Position numbers and translations under genes: made by a program
In this document: positions 26,901-41,400 of the stretch, in pieces
How the letters are laid out: every line of letters begins with the position of its first letter
Position numbering within the stretch: the stretch's first letter is position 1
Notes under the pieces: generated by a model
The model's database searches: none
What the model was told of the DNA's origin: nothing
What the model saw: only the letters and a program-made list of their open reading frames with translations
Origin: Apus apus
Lineage: Eukaryota; Chordata; Aves; Apodiformes; Apodidae
Assembly (NCBI RefSeq): GCF_020740795.1
Contig: NC_067282.1
Coordinates: 164,726,274-164,790,273 of the forward strand
DNA: 64,000 bases
Reading direction: 5' to 3'

Positions 26901-28810
26901 ACTGGAACATTCATGCAAATGTAACTCTCATCAAGTAGTTCATTGTCCTTTTAATAGAAATATCACCATTATTATTACATCATTAGGATACTTGTTGGCT
27001 GGTACTGTACATGGTGTTTCTACTTTTTATTGCAGTAGCATCCAAAGGCTTTAGAGAGGATTATAAGCAGCTTTTGTAATGTGTCATAAAATTGCATAGG
27101 AAGATACAGTCTTTGCTCACAAGTGTTTAAAGTCTAAGGAAGACAAAATGTAACACAGGAGCTGACCAATGGTAGAAGAAAGTAAGAGAGAGACTAAAGG
27201 CTGTTACTGATGGGTTTCAACTAAAAACTAACTCGCCTTTTCGCTACCTATGAAGTTAACTGCACTGACCCTCTAGTCCTTCGGTTTTAGTTTTACTGGA
27301 AACCCAGAAAGTATATTGGTATATGCATACAGATTTTTCCTTCTCTTTTAAAAGCTGCTTCATCAAAACCTGTTATAATTTCAAGGTCCCTTGAAACGCA
27401 CTGTTTTGTGAATTGTCATCTGTACTCATTCAGCTGTGCTTCAGCCTCCTCAAGAAACTGTTGCCCTGTCTGATGGGGGTCAGTTCTCTGACAGACTAGC
27501 ACAGTAAGTGGACTCCAGATTATTTCAATGCAAAGTCAACACCTTAGGCTAAAAACCTTATAGTAGCTCTCTGCTCAGGCAGTACCCTCCAGCAACACAG
27601 CAGTCCTAGTAGCTCATCATCTATAATGTCTTACACAACTCTTTTTTAACTATTTATGTCATAATTTCACAAGAACTTGTGATCCAGAGGTTTGTTTTGT
27701 TGTGCTTTGTTGTTTGTTTGTTTGTTTGTTTTTCCTGATGGTGCTACCTATAGATTAATGCTGATCCTAGAAAAAAGTATTTCTGGAAAATGTATTTCCA
27801 CAATTTTAACGTAGGTGTGGCATAGTGACACATATGTTGTGATAAGCAGATAAAGAAGCAAAAGAAATGGCTTTGGTGAATTTCTAAATGCAGTTTTTAA
27901 AAAAAACAGATGAATGAACTTTCATCATCGATTCCTTACAAAGAATTGCGCTAAACTATAAACACCACTTCAACAGAGATCCATTTTGGACTCTCTTCCT
28001 GTTTACATTCCATCCAAAATTCAGCTTTGCTGAAAATTTCATCTTATTCATATTCTTGCTCATTTATTTGTTTTATAAGAGTGTCCTTTAATGGTTAGGA
28101 CTGCTCAGTGGAGCTAGGGAGATGTAGAAAATACAGATCAGATACAAAATTTCACTGGTAGCAAAAGTGTCAGACTGATCTAAATGTTAGAAAGACCTCC
28201 TCATGATTTTTTCTGGAAAGTATTAACATTCCAAAATAAATACCATAGAACCAAAGACACTAGTGTGGCACCTATGAACTACAACAAAAGGAAAATACGC
28301 CTTTTTTGAAAATCAAAATTATTTGTTTAATTTTATGGCAATCAAAATCAAGGAGAAAGTACAATATATCAATATGTGAAAAATCTGAGCTGGAAAAAAA
28401 AACAAACCACCGAGAACATCAACACAGAAATTGTAGTTTCCCTGTAGAATAGGAGCCCCATATGCATTTCAAACCGTGAAAGAAAGTAAGTTGGAATTTC
28501 AGCTAGTTCCTGAATACAGTCATTGAATGGACACAGGAGAAACAATAACTCCTTGCCAAAGCAAGACACCTCCCACAGTGTGAGACATGCATGCTTTGTA
28601 CATGACCATGCTCTAACAGGCCCCTGGGATGTTGTTTCACTTCTGCAGATCAGATGATGCTTTGGGCTCCATGGGAGTCCCTGAGTTTGGCACATTTTCT
28701 TCACGAGGCATAAAAATATCATGTATCAACCATATAGTATCAAACAAAGATATTATTCAGAACAGTAAGCAATAATCCTCCCACAGTGATCATCGTTGCC
28801 CTTCAAGTAG
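23932..28810. other. Non-coding region
   Basis: AT-rich sequence with no supported exon, RNA gene or well-preserved mobile element. A TTTG-type low-complexity tract lies at 27691-27734. Open frames are short and have no recognisable motifs. Confidence 0.5.
27691..27734. repeat. TTTG-rich simple repeat
   Basis: A tract of TTTG and TTG units ending in five T, with five perfect TTTG units at its core. Simple sequence only. Confidence 0.8.
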
Positions 28811-29058
28811 TGTGTTGCACCTGAATACCGTGCTCAGGTTTGGGCTCCTCACTACATAAAATACATTGAAGTGCTGGAGCATGTCCAGAGAAGAACAACA
28901 AAGTCCTACTAGGAATGTCTGAGAGAACTGGGCTTGTATAGTCTGGAGAAAAAGGAGGCTGAAGGAAGACCTTATCGCTCTCTACAACTACCTGATAGGA
29001 GGTTGTAGTCAGGCTGGTGTTGGTCTCTTCTCCCAAGTGATAGGACAAGAGGAAGACT
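28811..29058 (+). mobile_element. CR1 LINE internal fragment
   Basis: The run TGCTCAGGTTTGGGCTCCTC, then GTGCTGGAGCATGTCCAGAG, CTGGAGAAAAAGGAGGCTGA and AGTGATAGGACAAGAGGAAG follows the CR1 sequence just upstream of its 3' end. The terminal octamer end is missing, so the copy is cut at both ends. It is diverged and has no intact reverse transcriptase frame. Confidence 0.8.
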
Positions 29059-29164
29059 AGGGTTGTACTTGAGACAAATGCAGGGTATTAAGAAAGAATG
29101 TATTCCATTAGATTTAAAGATACTCTCTGAATTGCTGTTCTTATATAAACACTTTCTCTTTTCC

Positions 29165-29188
29165 TTTTTTTTTTTTTTTTTTTTTTTT
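29165..29188. repeat. Poly(T) tract (24 T)
   Basis: An uninterrupted run of 24 T about 100 bp beyond a CR1 fragment. CR1 elements do not end in poly(A), so this is not that element's tail. It may be a simple homopolymer. Confidence 0.85.
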
Positions 29189-32100
29189 AAGATTGGAGTT
29201 AAAAGCTCTTCAAGTCTGTTTATTGTGCATTCTGGACTCAGTTGTTAGTTGTTTATTTGAAGAATTAAAGTATTTTGATCAAAAAGTCCCATACAATCTC
29301 TATCATGTAGTTCCATTCTGTGGCGAGTGTCATTTTAAATAGGTAAGCCATAAACGTAACTTTTTACCATCTTCCATCATCCCAAAATCAGTTTAATGAT
29401 AATTATATATTTTTGCTAGATCATATGGTGCTGATGTAAACATTTTTTTTTAATCCATAGATAGTATCCAGTTTCAAATCTGTTGGAGTTTGATTTTAAT
29501 GTATTTGGAGTTTATACCTTTTTAATTAAAATAATAGATCACTTGGGTTTTTCCACATTAATAACAATATGGTACATGTTTTCCACATGTAATAACAATA
29601 ATTTTAACCATGCTTCAATAAAATATGAAAATGCGGTATAGTGATATATAATTTTGAACATAATTTTTTGCAGTTAGTTGAATCTCATATGAGCTTAACA
29701 GAATAGTTGCTTTTCAACAGTCTGCACAAAGAGGCAGACCATCATTTGTGGAATATGAAAAAAAAATACTATCTTGTCTCTGAGTGATCTCAGCCTGTGC
29801 AAGCGTGAATTTCTTCTATACAATTATTGAATCCTCTGAATACAAAGACTTAACTAAACTAACCAATAGTTCTGACTGAACATGCACAGAGCACTTCCCT
29901 TCAGCACCAGAAGCTCCACAACCCCCATCGGTCTTCCTGATTTCAATTTAATTAAGTGCCTTTATTGATTGCTCTCAGAATGTGGCCATTTATAAACCAT
30001 AGCAACTGAAATCTTGTTTTATAGAAAGCAGTGCCAGTGCAAACTTCTCTGCTTAGCATTTGCAATGCATATTTTATCTAAAGCCTCTAGGTTCCTATTA
30101 ATGTCTGCATGTTTGGATTTCAAATTTTGTTGGCTTATGTCCCTAAGTCACGATGTCTGACTGTTCAGTAGGTAGCTCTGGTCCAAATAATTTATCTCTG
30201 GTCTAAAGAATATACATAATTATTCCTTCCAAAAGAGACATCCAAAAGAGACAATCACTTTATGGGCTGTTCTGATAATGAGAAATTATCTTGAAATGCA
30301 GGTTCTTTCTGCTATTCCGGCATTAACTCCAGAGGAAACACTAGGCTAAGCAGAGGATTTACACCTTGTACAGTGCCAGCTCATACCACTCGAACTACAT
30401 TATAAGGACCAACTGATTATTTCACTTGTGATCATTGCCTAACTATCTAGTGGTCAGACCTCCAGCCCTTCTAATGTGAGCTAGATTTGAAATCAGTTCA
30501 CTTAAAGTGACCTTTGCGACTTCTGTCATCTGCTCAGGGTCCTGTACAAGTGCTTGTTAATGAAAGTCTGTTAAAACACAACTGAAAACTGCAGTAGGAT
30601 TTTTTTTTTTCAGCCAATCATCTGTTCATCCCTTTCCCATTCCACATAGGTATTCCTTCTATGTCTCCCCTCCTTGCTGTTTCAGTCCCTATCCTTTATC
30701 CCTTTTCCCCTCTTCACTTTGTCAGAGGATTGTGGCAAGCCTGCAACAATGGACTCCATGCTGACCTAAGTGTGTGTGGGTGGCAGGGGATGGGGAGGGT
30801 GATGCCAGGCTAGGGCTCAGCCCCATGTAGCTGCAAGTGTCCTTGGGGATGAAAGAGGGGGATCACATTGGGACAGCCAGCTGCCATGCGAGTGAAGGTC
30901 TAAGCTCCCTTAGGTCTTCTGTCACCACTGAGCAAGAACCACACCTCAAGCCCCATCATTACATAGTGGACAAGCTCAACTGAAGTGTGTTTGTACGAAG
31001 TCAAATTTGTCTCCACTCATCCTCGCTGAAAAACAACTAGAAATCAGCTGATTTATATTAGTTTCACTCACTTAGAAACAATGCTTGAAAAAATGTTGTA
31101 ATAAACTTTGACATGGATCCAATAAACAAAGCACTTCAGGTTGACTTTGTCAGGGAGCAGAAGAAGCAGGACTTCGAGCTGCAACAAACCAGGAGCTGAG
31201 AGTGACCCCAGCACAGGCAGTGCCTCACCAAAGGGACACCATACCATGAGGCTGAGCTGGGGGCTGGTAACAGGGTCCATTTCACAATTTTTTATATTTG
31301 GTTTTACAAACATTGCTTTCTTTTGATTTTTCTGTTTCCATGAAAATCCTGCAAGCCGTGGATGCCACCTACTTATCAAGAAAAATACTTCCTGCCTTAA
31401 ATTGTTGGCATTTTCATGTAAAAATATTGTGAATTGATTCATTTTTTGTGACCTTCGGTCCTTCTGAATTCTCCCATGGCTCCTCTGGTAGCTGCAGCTG
31501 GCAGTTTGAGAAGTTCTGCTCTAGCTAGTAGTTTATATTGTCACAAAATGCTTTTTAAATAATAATAAAAAAATAGCCTGGAAGTAATCAGGCAGCTTTC
31601 TTCAACATGAAGCCACTTCTGAGATGCCTGCTGGCATTTAGATAACTGCAGTATTTATCTGTACTGAAATTGTCCCTAGAGGCCTCCACCACCCTAGGGT
31701 GTTTGCTGTTCTCTCCTGAGGCACGTGCATCCGGCGTCACCCCACAAACAAGAGGCTTGAAAAGAAACAGAAACCCGCACAGGCTGGGGGGGCAGAAAAG
31801 CTGACCTGGCAAAGCCGGAGGTGAGAGGCTGAGCTGCAGGCTCAGCTGGTCTGAGCCCTCACCTACTGGCACCCTCACTGAGTGCCGCTCCCCACTGAAG
31901 TTTAGACCCCTCCATTTGCAAATCGTCATTGATGCTTACATACTTTTTTTGTTTTCTTTTCTTTGTCGTTTTTTTGTTTGTTAGTTTTTTGGCCTTTGCT
32001 CATGATTTGGTCTCAAAAGGTGGTTTCTGCTGCCCTGGGAGGGTGGCAGGAAGCCCCACCCACCCTTTGTTTCCCCCTCCATCTCACAGCCAGCCACAGC

Positions 32101-32192
32101 CCTGCCTGTGCCAGCTCTGCTTGTACACCTGGGGCTTCCCCTGCCCTCTTGTAAAGAGAACGAGGAGGTTCTAGCTACCTCTGTATTTAGGT

Positions 32193-32366
32193 TAGTGTTT
32201 TTAAACACTTAGTTTTAAACACTTAGTTTTTAAACACTTAAAACACTTAGTTCAGTGTTTTTCTGAAACAAACAAACAAAAAAAAAAAACCCACAAAACA
32301 AAACAAAACAAAACAAACAAACAAGCCCCAAACAAACCAATGAACCAAAAAAAACCAAACCAAGAC
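32193..32366. repeat. AAACACTTAGTTTT tandem block and CAAA-rich tract
   Basis: At 32193-32262 the unit TTTTAAACACTTAG recurs about four times, with near-palindromic ends (AGTGTTTTTAAACACT). It is followed at about 32267-32366 by an AAAC/AAAAC-rich tract. The two low-complexity blocks adjoin each other. Confidence 0.8.
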
Positions 32367-33002
32367 GCAGTTTCTCTAGTTTGTTCCATCTGCTTTGTGG
32401 CACTCAAGCAATGCAAAGCAACTGTAAACCCTGCTTAATTGGACAATTAAACTTTATGACTACTCTGCATCCCTGAAGCAGTAAAAGGCAGCCAGAATGT
32501 GCCTGAAAATCTTGCCCTTCAGCTGGAAAAACTAAGGACACAGAAAACACCTCCTCACACCAGCCCCGAGGTCGTGCAGAGAGGCTGAGCATTGTCTCTC
32601 GCCCAGCTGCGCTACACTGGTTACCGGACGTCAGGAGGACAAGTGTACAGAGAGTTTAGGTAGAGTTTACCTTTGCAGGAATGCAGGCATAGCCCCTTCT
32701 TCTTTAAAATGTACTTGTCATTGTTTATAATGCAAGTCCACTGAAAATAATAATACTTGAGGCGTAAAAATTAAATCCTCATCTGATAAAACTCTTAGGT
32801 TCTGTGTGAGCAGAAAACCCCCTGAAATCTGTGGTGATATTTTTAGGATCAAATCTTATTTTCAGGAACACCACTGTTGTAAAATTTTGTCTTTGCTTCT
32901 AGTAACCCATCTGGAAATAGCAGAATAACTTACTGCTAGTAGTCTTCATCACCGTTTTGTTAGTCTTTCTTGGAGACTGTTGTGGTCACTAGCATTGTTT
33001 GT

Positions 33003-33028
33003 TAAATAAATAAATAATTAAATAAAAG
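33003..33028. repeat. TAAA-type simple repeat
   Basis: A short run of imperfect AAAT/TAAA units (TAAATAAATAAATAATTAAA). Simple sequence only. Confidence 0.7.
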
Positions 33029-36000
33029 AAGAAAGAAAATTACAGAAGTGTTCTGAGCACAGGAAGTGGGTCCAGGAGCAATGCTGGTCCCAGTCTGCAC
33101 TCCAGGTGTGCTTCTGGCCCCCCAGGTGACCCTGAACCCAAGTCTGAGGTCTCAGCACTACCTTCTTTGGGAAGGCTGAGCTCCAGGTTTGAAGCTTGCA
33201 TTTTAAACCCATCCCTTCAAATGTTTTTTCTAACTATCTGGTAATACTTGCTTGAAGCACCTTTTCCTGAGGCAAAGTGTTAAATATACCAGGAAGGGGT
33301 TAAGTGGGTCTGTCTGTTTCATAAAGGCAGGGATTTTGTTACTCCTTAAGGAAATGGGAGCTACATTTTAGAGGAAGAAGGGACATACTAAACTACCCAC
33401 AGAAGAGCTCAAGATGAATTACGTAGAGATAGTAACTAGAATATGAAGTTTTTGCTAATAACTTTGTCAGTGAAAACTGTCTCTAGGAAGAGGAAGAGTT
33501 TTTATTCTAAAGCAGAAAGATTTAGTTTAAGATTATGTAAGTAGAGCACCCACGTAAAATCTGCTATTCCTTTTCCTTACTCCATTCACATTAAAAAATA
33601 TACTTGTTCTGCTATAAAGGACTTATTTTTCACTTACTTTTAGCAGTGCAAGTAGCTGGGAAATGTCCCTTTTAGGTTTTGCGGCTGCTTAGTTACCACA
33701 GCTTCTTGCTATCCAAATAGACTTGCTCTGTCAGGGCTGTGAGATGGGGAGAGATAAACACAGGGAGCAATTGTGGCTTCCTGCCACCAGCCCTGCTCTG
33801 AAAGCAAGAAAGCAACAGCAGATGAACCATTTCTACAGCAGCAGTGGGAAGCTGTGGCCTCACAGGAATAGGGCAACAACTGAAAAATGCAACTAAATAT
33901 CCGGAGATCAGAATAAGTAGTATCAAATCATGTGCTGTCTTCTCGTTCCACTTTGCTCATGCAATAGCTTTGAGGTAGCCATTACTCTGCCAGGAAATAG
34001 TCGATGTGGATATGCTTAGGAAGTAATGGGTTTGAGGTAGTGTAGTGGATGCTCTACATGGAAAACAGAGTATGGCAGCAGCCAAATTAAAAATGATGTA
34101 ATACAGTCATTTATCAGCTGCAATCATTGCATCAGTGTTGCCTAAAAGTAACTGTCAGGTGATGAGTCTTGTCTCCTGAATGTACATTTTCCTTGTTTAT
34201 TCACTTTTGGAAACTGAAAGGAACAAAAAGGAAAATTAGATGATAGGAGAGAAAATAAGAGAAATGAAACAAAACAAAGAAAGTTGAAACTAGAGAAGCA
34301 CCAGTGGTGCAACAGAGGCAAGATCCAAAACATGAACTGCTCTCAAGCAAACCAGCCTTTCCGTTCACTTTGGTGGGATGTGAGCAGCCACTTTTCCTAT
34401 CAGAAACTGCAGGACACATTTCTGCTGTCTTAGGGTTTTGTAACTGGAGTTTAATCAGGCCTGCTTTTGCAGAGGGAGGGAAATAACATCATCTATTTGT
34501 TGTTTTTTTAACTTTCAGTAAGGTTGCATGGGGTGCAATTAGCTGGTGCTAACAGTAGCTAAGCCCAACCGTGTTTCACTCTAAAGGAAAGTTACACAAT
34601 GCTGTGGGTGGCAGAGTATTTCTGGGAGGCACACTTCACTGCAGGCTTTGCTTGCCTCACTTCCTGAAATAGAGATTGACTGATGTGATATATTCATATT
34701 TTTATTTGGATTTTTTCTCAAACCACACATTACACTCGCATGCTGTTTGCAGAATTAGATTTAGCACTGTATTTTAATGTAAGCTCTCCCTGACTTTTCC
34801 TTTTTTTTTTTTTTTCTCTTTCGCTGGCATCTCTGAATGGAAACTCTGCTTCAGCATTGACTAAAAAGGGAATGGCTTTATTGAATTAAAATTATATTTC
34901 TTATTATATTTATCATCATTTTAATTCACTTTACTTTGGTCTGTCTTCAACTTGTGCTTTCTTAATGTGCTGCAGATTTCTGAGTTGACAGCGGGTAAGT
35001 GAGAAGCCAAGAGCTGGTCAGGAGGCACTTGGAGTTTTAACTCACAGGAAAGTGTAGGAGGTAGTTTAGAACTTAAGGATTTTTTTTTTTTTGCTTTTTT
35101 TTTCCATGGGAAAAAGATACCTCTTCCCTGTCCCCTGTGCATGGGAGAGATGTGAAAAAAGGGAGGTCTGGTGATTTCCTGCTTTCCTACTTAGCAAAGC
35201 CATGACAGCAACTGTCAGCCTCCTACCCTTTAGCCTGCTATGTACCACTGGCTAAGTGTGTTTTATGAAAATATTAACAGAAATGGATTTAATTATGAGG
35301 CAGTACACACTCAGAATCAATCTCTACCAGAATTAGAGAGGAATGCAACTCTAGGAAATGGTGTTTCAATTTGTCTGGTGTTTCTGCATGACATTATTTA
35401 ATCAAAACCCATTTGTTTCATTGTATTAGTCTTGATTATGTTTTTACTATTAATGTTTACTAGGCACCAAGTTTAGCTTTGAGAATTACAATTTATTCTT
35501 TCTTGTACTACAGCAGTGATGGGGTGATAATCATAAGTAGACATGGTTCATCACTCAAAAATGACAGCTTGTCAGCTGAGCAGTGGGACCACTCTTACTG
35601 CAATGAAAATACAAATGTGTTTTTTCTGTAGTGATTTAAAGGAATATATTTAACTTCTTATTTTCAGCTCATATATAGGTAATGAAACAGCTCAGAATTC
35701 TATTTCCAACAGCAGATGTTTGGGAAAAAAAAAAAAAAGTTGGAAGAAAGGGCATGAACCAAAAAATGTCCTTCCTTTCCTGGCCTACCAGTGAACAGCT
35801 AGCAATTGTCTCTTCCTCCACGGATTACCGTGTTTAATAGGCAGCTTTGCACCTACATTCCATGAATTCATCCCACCAATTTTTCCTAACTCATCTGTAC
35901 CTTTAAGTCAAAATTCTGCAGTTCAGTAATAAAAAATCAGTTGTTTTCAGTTTATTGTCTACCAATTTCATTTGATGTCCCTTATCATAAAAAATAATGA

Positions 36001-38409
36001 GTCATAATTCTGCTCGTCTTCTTGATCCCAACTGTGGCAGTTTTTTAGGTCTCCAGCCTTTTTCACATGTGTCTTTCCCAAAGTGAAAAAATTTATCTAC
36101 ACTTGCTGTTCTTTGGAGCTGGCTACTATCTGTTGCTCACCTCTAAGGCATTTCTACCACTGCTTACCAAAAACTGATCACAGTATTCACATTTGGGTTG
36201 TGGTGGCACAGTCATCTTTTATTTTATTTGGCTTTTGGCCACTGCTGACCATTGCAGGCATTTCTAGCTGCATATCTGCTAGGTACTTTTTAGATTACCT
36301 TTAGAGATACATGCATCTCCTTGTGTCCTGAAATTGAAGCCTCTCTTCCAGACATGGTTTTGTATTGCACTCTGATGGCCAGGTCCCTAATCTTGTCTGC
36401 TCTGAAATCAGTATGTATTCAGAGGACGGAATAGTGATGTTCAGTTTAGGAAGCTGTGCAGTATTAGAGAATTTTCCAACTGCAGAAAACTAGTTTGCAT
36501 TAAAAATTAATCAGCTTTAAGTCTTTTGCTCTTCTGCTCAATGATGTGTCATTTCCACAAAGGCTATGAGACCTTGGAAAAAAATACCCAGTAGGCTATC
36601 ATATTTATTAATTAAAATAATAAACTTAATCATTATGGTCTTTTATATCACCATTGAGGCATAATATTAAAATCCTTAATGTACTGTAGTGAAAATACCA
36701 GTTCTGTAACAAGGCATGCTAAGCTGCAATTCTGTTTTTTCCTGCTTAGTGGTGGTCCTCACTGACTCCTGCTCTAAATGAGCAGCACCTGGAAAGGTCA
36801 AAGAATGACTCTTTGAAAACTCTTGTTGAAATGTGGCTCCAAGAAGTATAGGGAAGTTACTGTAGCACCAGCACAGGAATTTGTAAGAGGTAAGAAAGGC
36901 TGGGTGCAGCCCTTACCAAGGCTGTGGAAAAGCCATGATTTGCTTCTTCAGTATTGATTGTATCTGAAAGATCCTGTTTCACTTCTTCTCCTGCACACTC
37001 TTCTACAGATTAGACGGGTATCTGTTTACACTGAAAAGGGGTTTTGCTCTTAGCTTTTTGTTTCTCCTGCATAACAAAAGCTGCTCAAGAAAAACATATA
37101 TTTCTTGCTGCTCTGTAATCGTTGATGGAATCTGTCTTATTCCAATTAAAATGATAAACCATGGGGCCATGGCAAATTTCCCATGCTTTAATACAGCCTT
37201 GCTTGAAACAGTTGTGTTTGGTTTGTTGTGTTGTGCAGAGGCTCGTTACTCAATACCTCTCAGTTTAAATGAAAGCTCCTTTTGTCTGGGAGCAGGAGCT
37301 GGAATCCCAACGCACAGCACGGCCGCGGCATGCAGCTCTCCTGGCTGCCCTGGGGAATAGGTGCTGGGCTGCTCAGTCACCAGCTCCTTGCTGCTTTATA
37401 TCAAGATTTGTTGAAATAAGGACCCCTCTCTCAGACACTTCATTGCTCTGGGGTTTCTGAGCCAAATCTTATCAACCTGCTAGTTTGCCTTTTATAAATA
37501 ATGCATCTCTCCAGTGATGGTTGAAACAGTTTTGTTGGCATCCCAGAGCCATACTTTGACTCATCTTTGCCCACAATGATGCAAATTCCATTTGCAAAGT
37601 ATTCCCCAAAATAAACAAGCAAAGTTTTGGAAATGCTTAACTGTCATTGCACATCCACAGATGCGAACAGTGCGTGTCGTATTAGAAATAGCTTTTGGTT
37701 CTGGTCAGTTTTTTCATTTCAAAGATTTTTTTTCTTCATCAATATACTGAGACTCATTTTCATCAAAATATTGATTTGGAAAAGCATGTTTTTGCACTTA
37801 GAAATATTCACCAAAGTTTTGTTGAATTTTGAGGATGTCAGTCCCCATACTGCTTGTATGGAGAAGGAAGAGCAGGAGATAAAAATACTGCTTTGTCTTT
37901 TCATTTAAACATCTTTTGTGGTTTTCCACCTTGCCTACAAAGAGAGGAAAATAAAAAAGACATAATAGTCCTCTACTTCCTCCATTGTTTTTCATCTTTT
38001 TCTGCCTCTGAACTATGCTTGGACCGAATTGCACCAATAGTTTGGTAATTTGTTGTTTATCATTATTTTTGGATGCTTGTTAAGCTTTTAAAGCAGTGTG
38101 CATTACTCAGAAGGACAGTGAAGCTAAAGCTAATGCTGTGACACAATTATTTGTGTTTTAGAGGGATATTTTAGACTGTGCATATTTTAAAAGATCCCTG
38201 CAAGTGATCATTAATAATGGTTTCTCTTAAGAACACACTCTGCTTACTCTAAGGCAAACAAAATGAGAGATGGTAATCATAAACATAGTAATAATATGGT
38301 TATAAACAAAAAATTATAAATATTCCTTCTGATTTTTATTATCAAGATTGAACTTTAAATACTGAACATCTTCTTTTGCTCCATACTTTCCATCATAGCT
38401 TAAATCCAT

Positions 38410-38461
38410 CAATGAGTACAAGAAATTCTCCATTGGTTTCATTGGAATGTGGGTCAGATCC
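38410..38461. repeat. Degenerate copy of old palindromic repeat core
   Basis: ATTCTCCATTGGTTTCATTG followed by GAATGTGGGTCAGATC resembles the ACTCCCATTGACTTCAATGG core found better preserved at 49613-49684. It is strongly decayed, and the assignment depends on the family resemblance. Confidence 0.3.
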
Positions 38462-41400
38462 GTTAGAGTTAAATTATTGTGCAGTTTTGAAGAGAATCAA
38501 AATGAAAGTACAAACAACTTCTTTAAAAGCTGTCTGCAGTTTTCACCATTCCAACAGATTGCTCAATTAGAACGGAAGACCTGAGAGTTGTCATTTTTAT
38601 CTTTGAACCATGAGTCTGTTGGACCAAGGGTGACTTACATTTGTTTTTAAATACATTTTTCTGTCCTCTTCATATGCTAATGCATCAGTGAACAACTGTT
38701 TCAGCACACAAAAGCAAGAGATGTTAAGTTTATTTTGATTTCTGAGTACTTTTACATTTCTACATCCAAAGGACAGGAGTGGTAATGAAGTGCTTTAAGT
38801 ACATGGAAAAATAGTACACCAGGATTAACTATTCAGCAAGTTCAGAGATCATGATGGGGGCAGCCTGGGCTATTTCTGAAGTTGCCGAGTTCCCTGTTGT
38901 TTGAAAAGAGGAACAAGAGGAGACAAGAGTTACTCCAAAAAAGCAGATTTTGCCAACCTCAGAGGGTGATAGGTAGAGTCAGAGGGAGACAAATAAGTTG
39001 GGAGAACAGAGGGTGGAAGCGCGAGCCACCACTGTGAAAGGCTCTGCTACCCACCTGGGTGCAGAAGAAGAACGCTAAAAGCCCCAGCATGGCTGCAGCA
39101 GTAAGAGAGCAACATGCTGTTAGGGAGGGGGAAAGCAGAAAGGCTGTGGCTGTAAAAAGTATCAGGAAATCCTTCTGTAATTGCACTAATAGTAAGAGGA
39201 AGGCTGAGAAAGCTTTGGTCTGCTGCGCCGAGGGGAGGAAAGATCTAAACAGATGATGCTGCGAAGGCTGAAGTGTTTAATGCCTTTCTGCTGCAGAATG
39301 CTCTGCAAAGGGCGTCTGCTGCCAGATGGCTGGCACAAATCACCCAAGTGACAAAGGGCTAGGGTAAAGAAAACATAAGCACTTAAGTAAGTTTAAGATT
39401 CCCAAATTAACTAGTGAGAACATCACCTGATAAAATTCATCCTGAAGCATTAGGCAGAGTAAGCCTCAGGAGGATTAACCTTATTTAGATGTAGTCAACT
39501 GAAAGTTCACTATCCAGTGCAATGTGGTTCCTTATTTTAGGGGTCCCTGACACCTCTCTGGGGATCTCCCCACCCTGCCCACAGCACAGGACACCGTTTC
39601 AGTCCCCTGGAACCATCAGTCCCTCTTCCAGTGATGTTGCAGCAGAGCTGGTCTCCACAGCCCTGCCCTGCAGGAATACTTAAGCTTCAAAACATATTAC
39701 CAGGTGGTCTCACTCCCTTTTCAGTAAATATGTCTAAATAAGGAAGGGAATTATCCACCGACCCCTGTAACAATGCAAATTAAATCTTTTCCCTTGCATG
39801 CTCCAAAGTGTGGAAGAACCATTCCAAAATATCTGTGTCTACCACCTGTTCCCTGACCTCCTTGCAAAATGACTTTGTTTTCCCAGCATATCACTTAAAT
39901 GAAGGTATTCGCTCTGCACATATGTGTAATGCTTGCTCAGCTCTTAGAAACTGCAAGTATTCTGCACATGGCAGATTGCATAATCCAGCCCAATGAAAGA
40001 GGAATATGGTCAATAAATCCTTAACATAACCCTCTAAACTCTCTTCTTGCCAGCAGCTTGTCTCTCTGCAGTCTCCTTCTACAGGGTGATTTGGAAGTTC
40101 CTTTTGAGTAGCTTAGATTTTATCTCTGGTTGGACATTAAATAACTCCTCACACTGTACTGAAGGGAACATGTTGTTCTGCTATCATAGGCACAGCTGCC
40201 TGAGCAGAGGAGACTATTAACAATAAGGCATCCAGATAAAGTGAGTAGATACCTGCAAAAAAAATTAAAAAATAATAATGCTACCTCATTAGAGATATCC
40301 TATCTTGCAGCACAGCTCTTTTGAGAACCCATTTGGCTAGTGAAGTATGAAATGAAAGGACAAACACACAGATGATCCTTTTAAATCAGTTTAATTAAAA
40401 AGGAAGGCTAGTACCTACTCTTACTTCCTTTAATTTTAATCAAACAAAAAATGTAATGTAATTTGTATACCACAGGCAGCCAAAATAGTAGAAAAAACTT
40501 GCTGCACAGTTTTATCAGCTTAATCTTTTCCTTCTGAATGTCATTTGGCTTTTGCGCTCAGAACTCATATGGACAAAATCCTTAGAAAAATATTCAAAGG
40601 GAACACTGCCAGATTTGGTGGCTGTGTCCTACTTAACTCTCTTTTCTCTTTTAGTTTTGTATTGCCAATGGAAGACACCCAAACAAGACCATACATCAGT
40701 AGAAGGGTTGATTACAAAGGTGCCTGTTTGCTGTGTCAATAGAGAGGGAACTGTAATTTAAATTTTTAATGGAAAAGTTCCAATCCCTCATTGAAAGCAC
40801 TTCTTGTTCAGCAAATGTGACTGTAGTGGAAACTGCAGAAGAACCATTGCAATCTCAGTCTCCTGTTGCCCCCCCAAGTCAGGAAAGGAGCTACTAGCAC
40901 CATTTTAACTGCTTCCCAAGTTCTCTGAGTCTGCAGCTGAGTGTTTCTGCTGAAGAGGCACAAGCTGGAAGGATCAAGGCTATTTCTTTAGCTGCTCTGA
41001 AGGGACTTCTCTCACTTCCTTACCACGCTCCTTTCATGTGTTTTCGACTGGCACTCTTTCCAGATCCAGATTGTCACTGTTCAAAATGAGTGTATTCTAG
41101 AGCCTCTTTCCATCAAAATAACTCAAAGAGTTAGTGTTTTACCAGCTTTTCTTCAAGTGTTTTTAAAAGTTACTGAATACAAAAAGGCCTTCTCATTTGG
41201 GCAAATTTGAATTCCCAGTGAAAATTGATGTGACAGTCTACTTGCCTTTGAAGCTGTCTCCAGTGTGATGGATGACTAGAGAACCCTAAGAGAGGGAGAG
41301 AGTGCACGTGAGAAAACATGTCTTGGTTTACTGAGAGAAAAAGGTAGCTCTGCATTAGTATTTGTACAGCCTTCCTGTTCCTAGTGGTTACCCCAGGAAG

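Noticed and set aside
29165-29188. Poly(T) as the tail of a processed pseudogene on the minus strand
   Set aside because: No gene-like sequence lies to its right on that strand and no AATAAA lies close to it; it is treated as a simple homopolymer.
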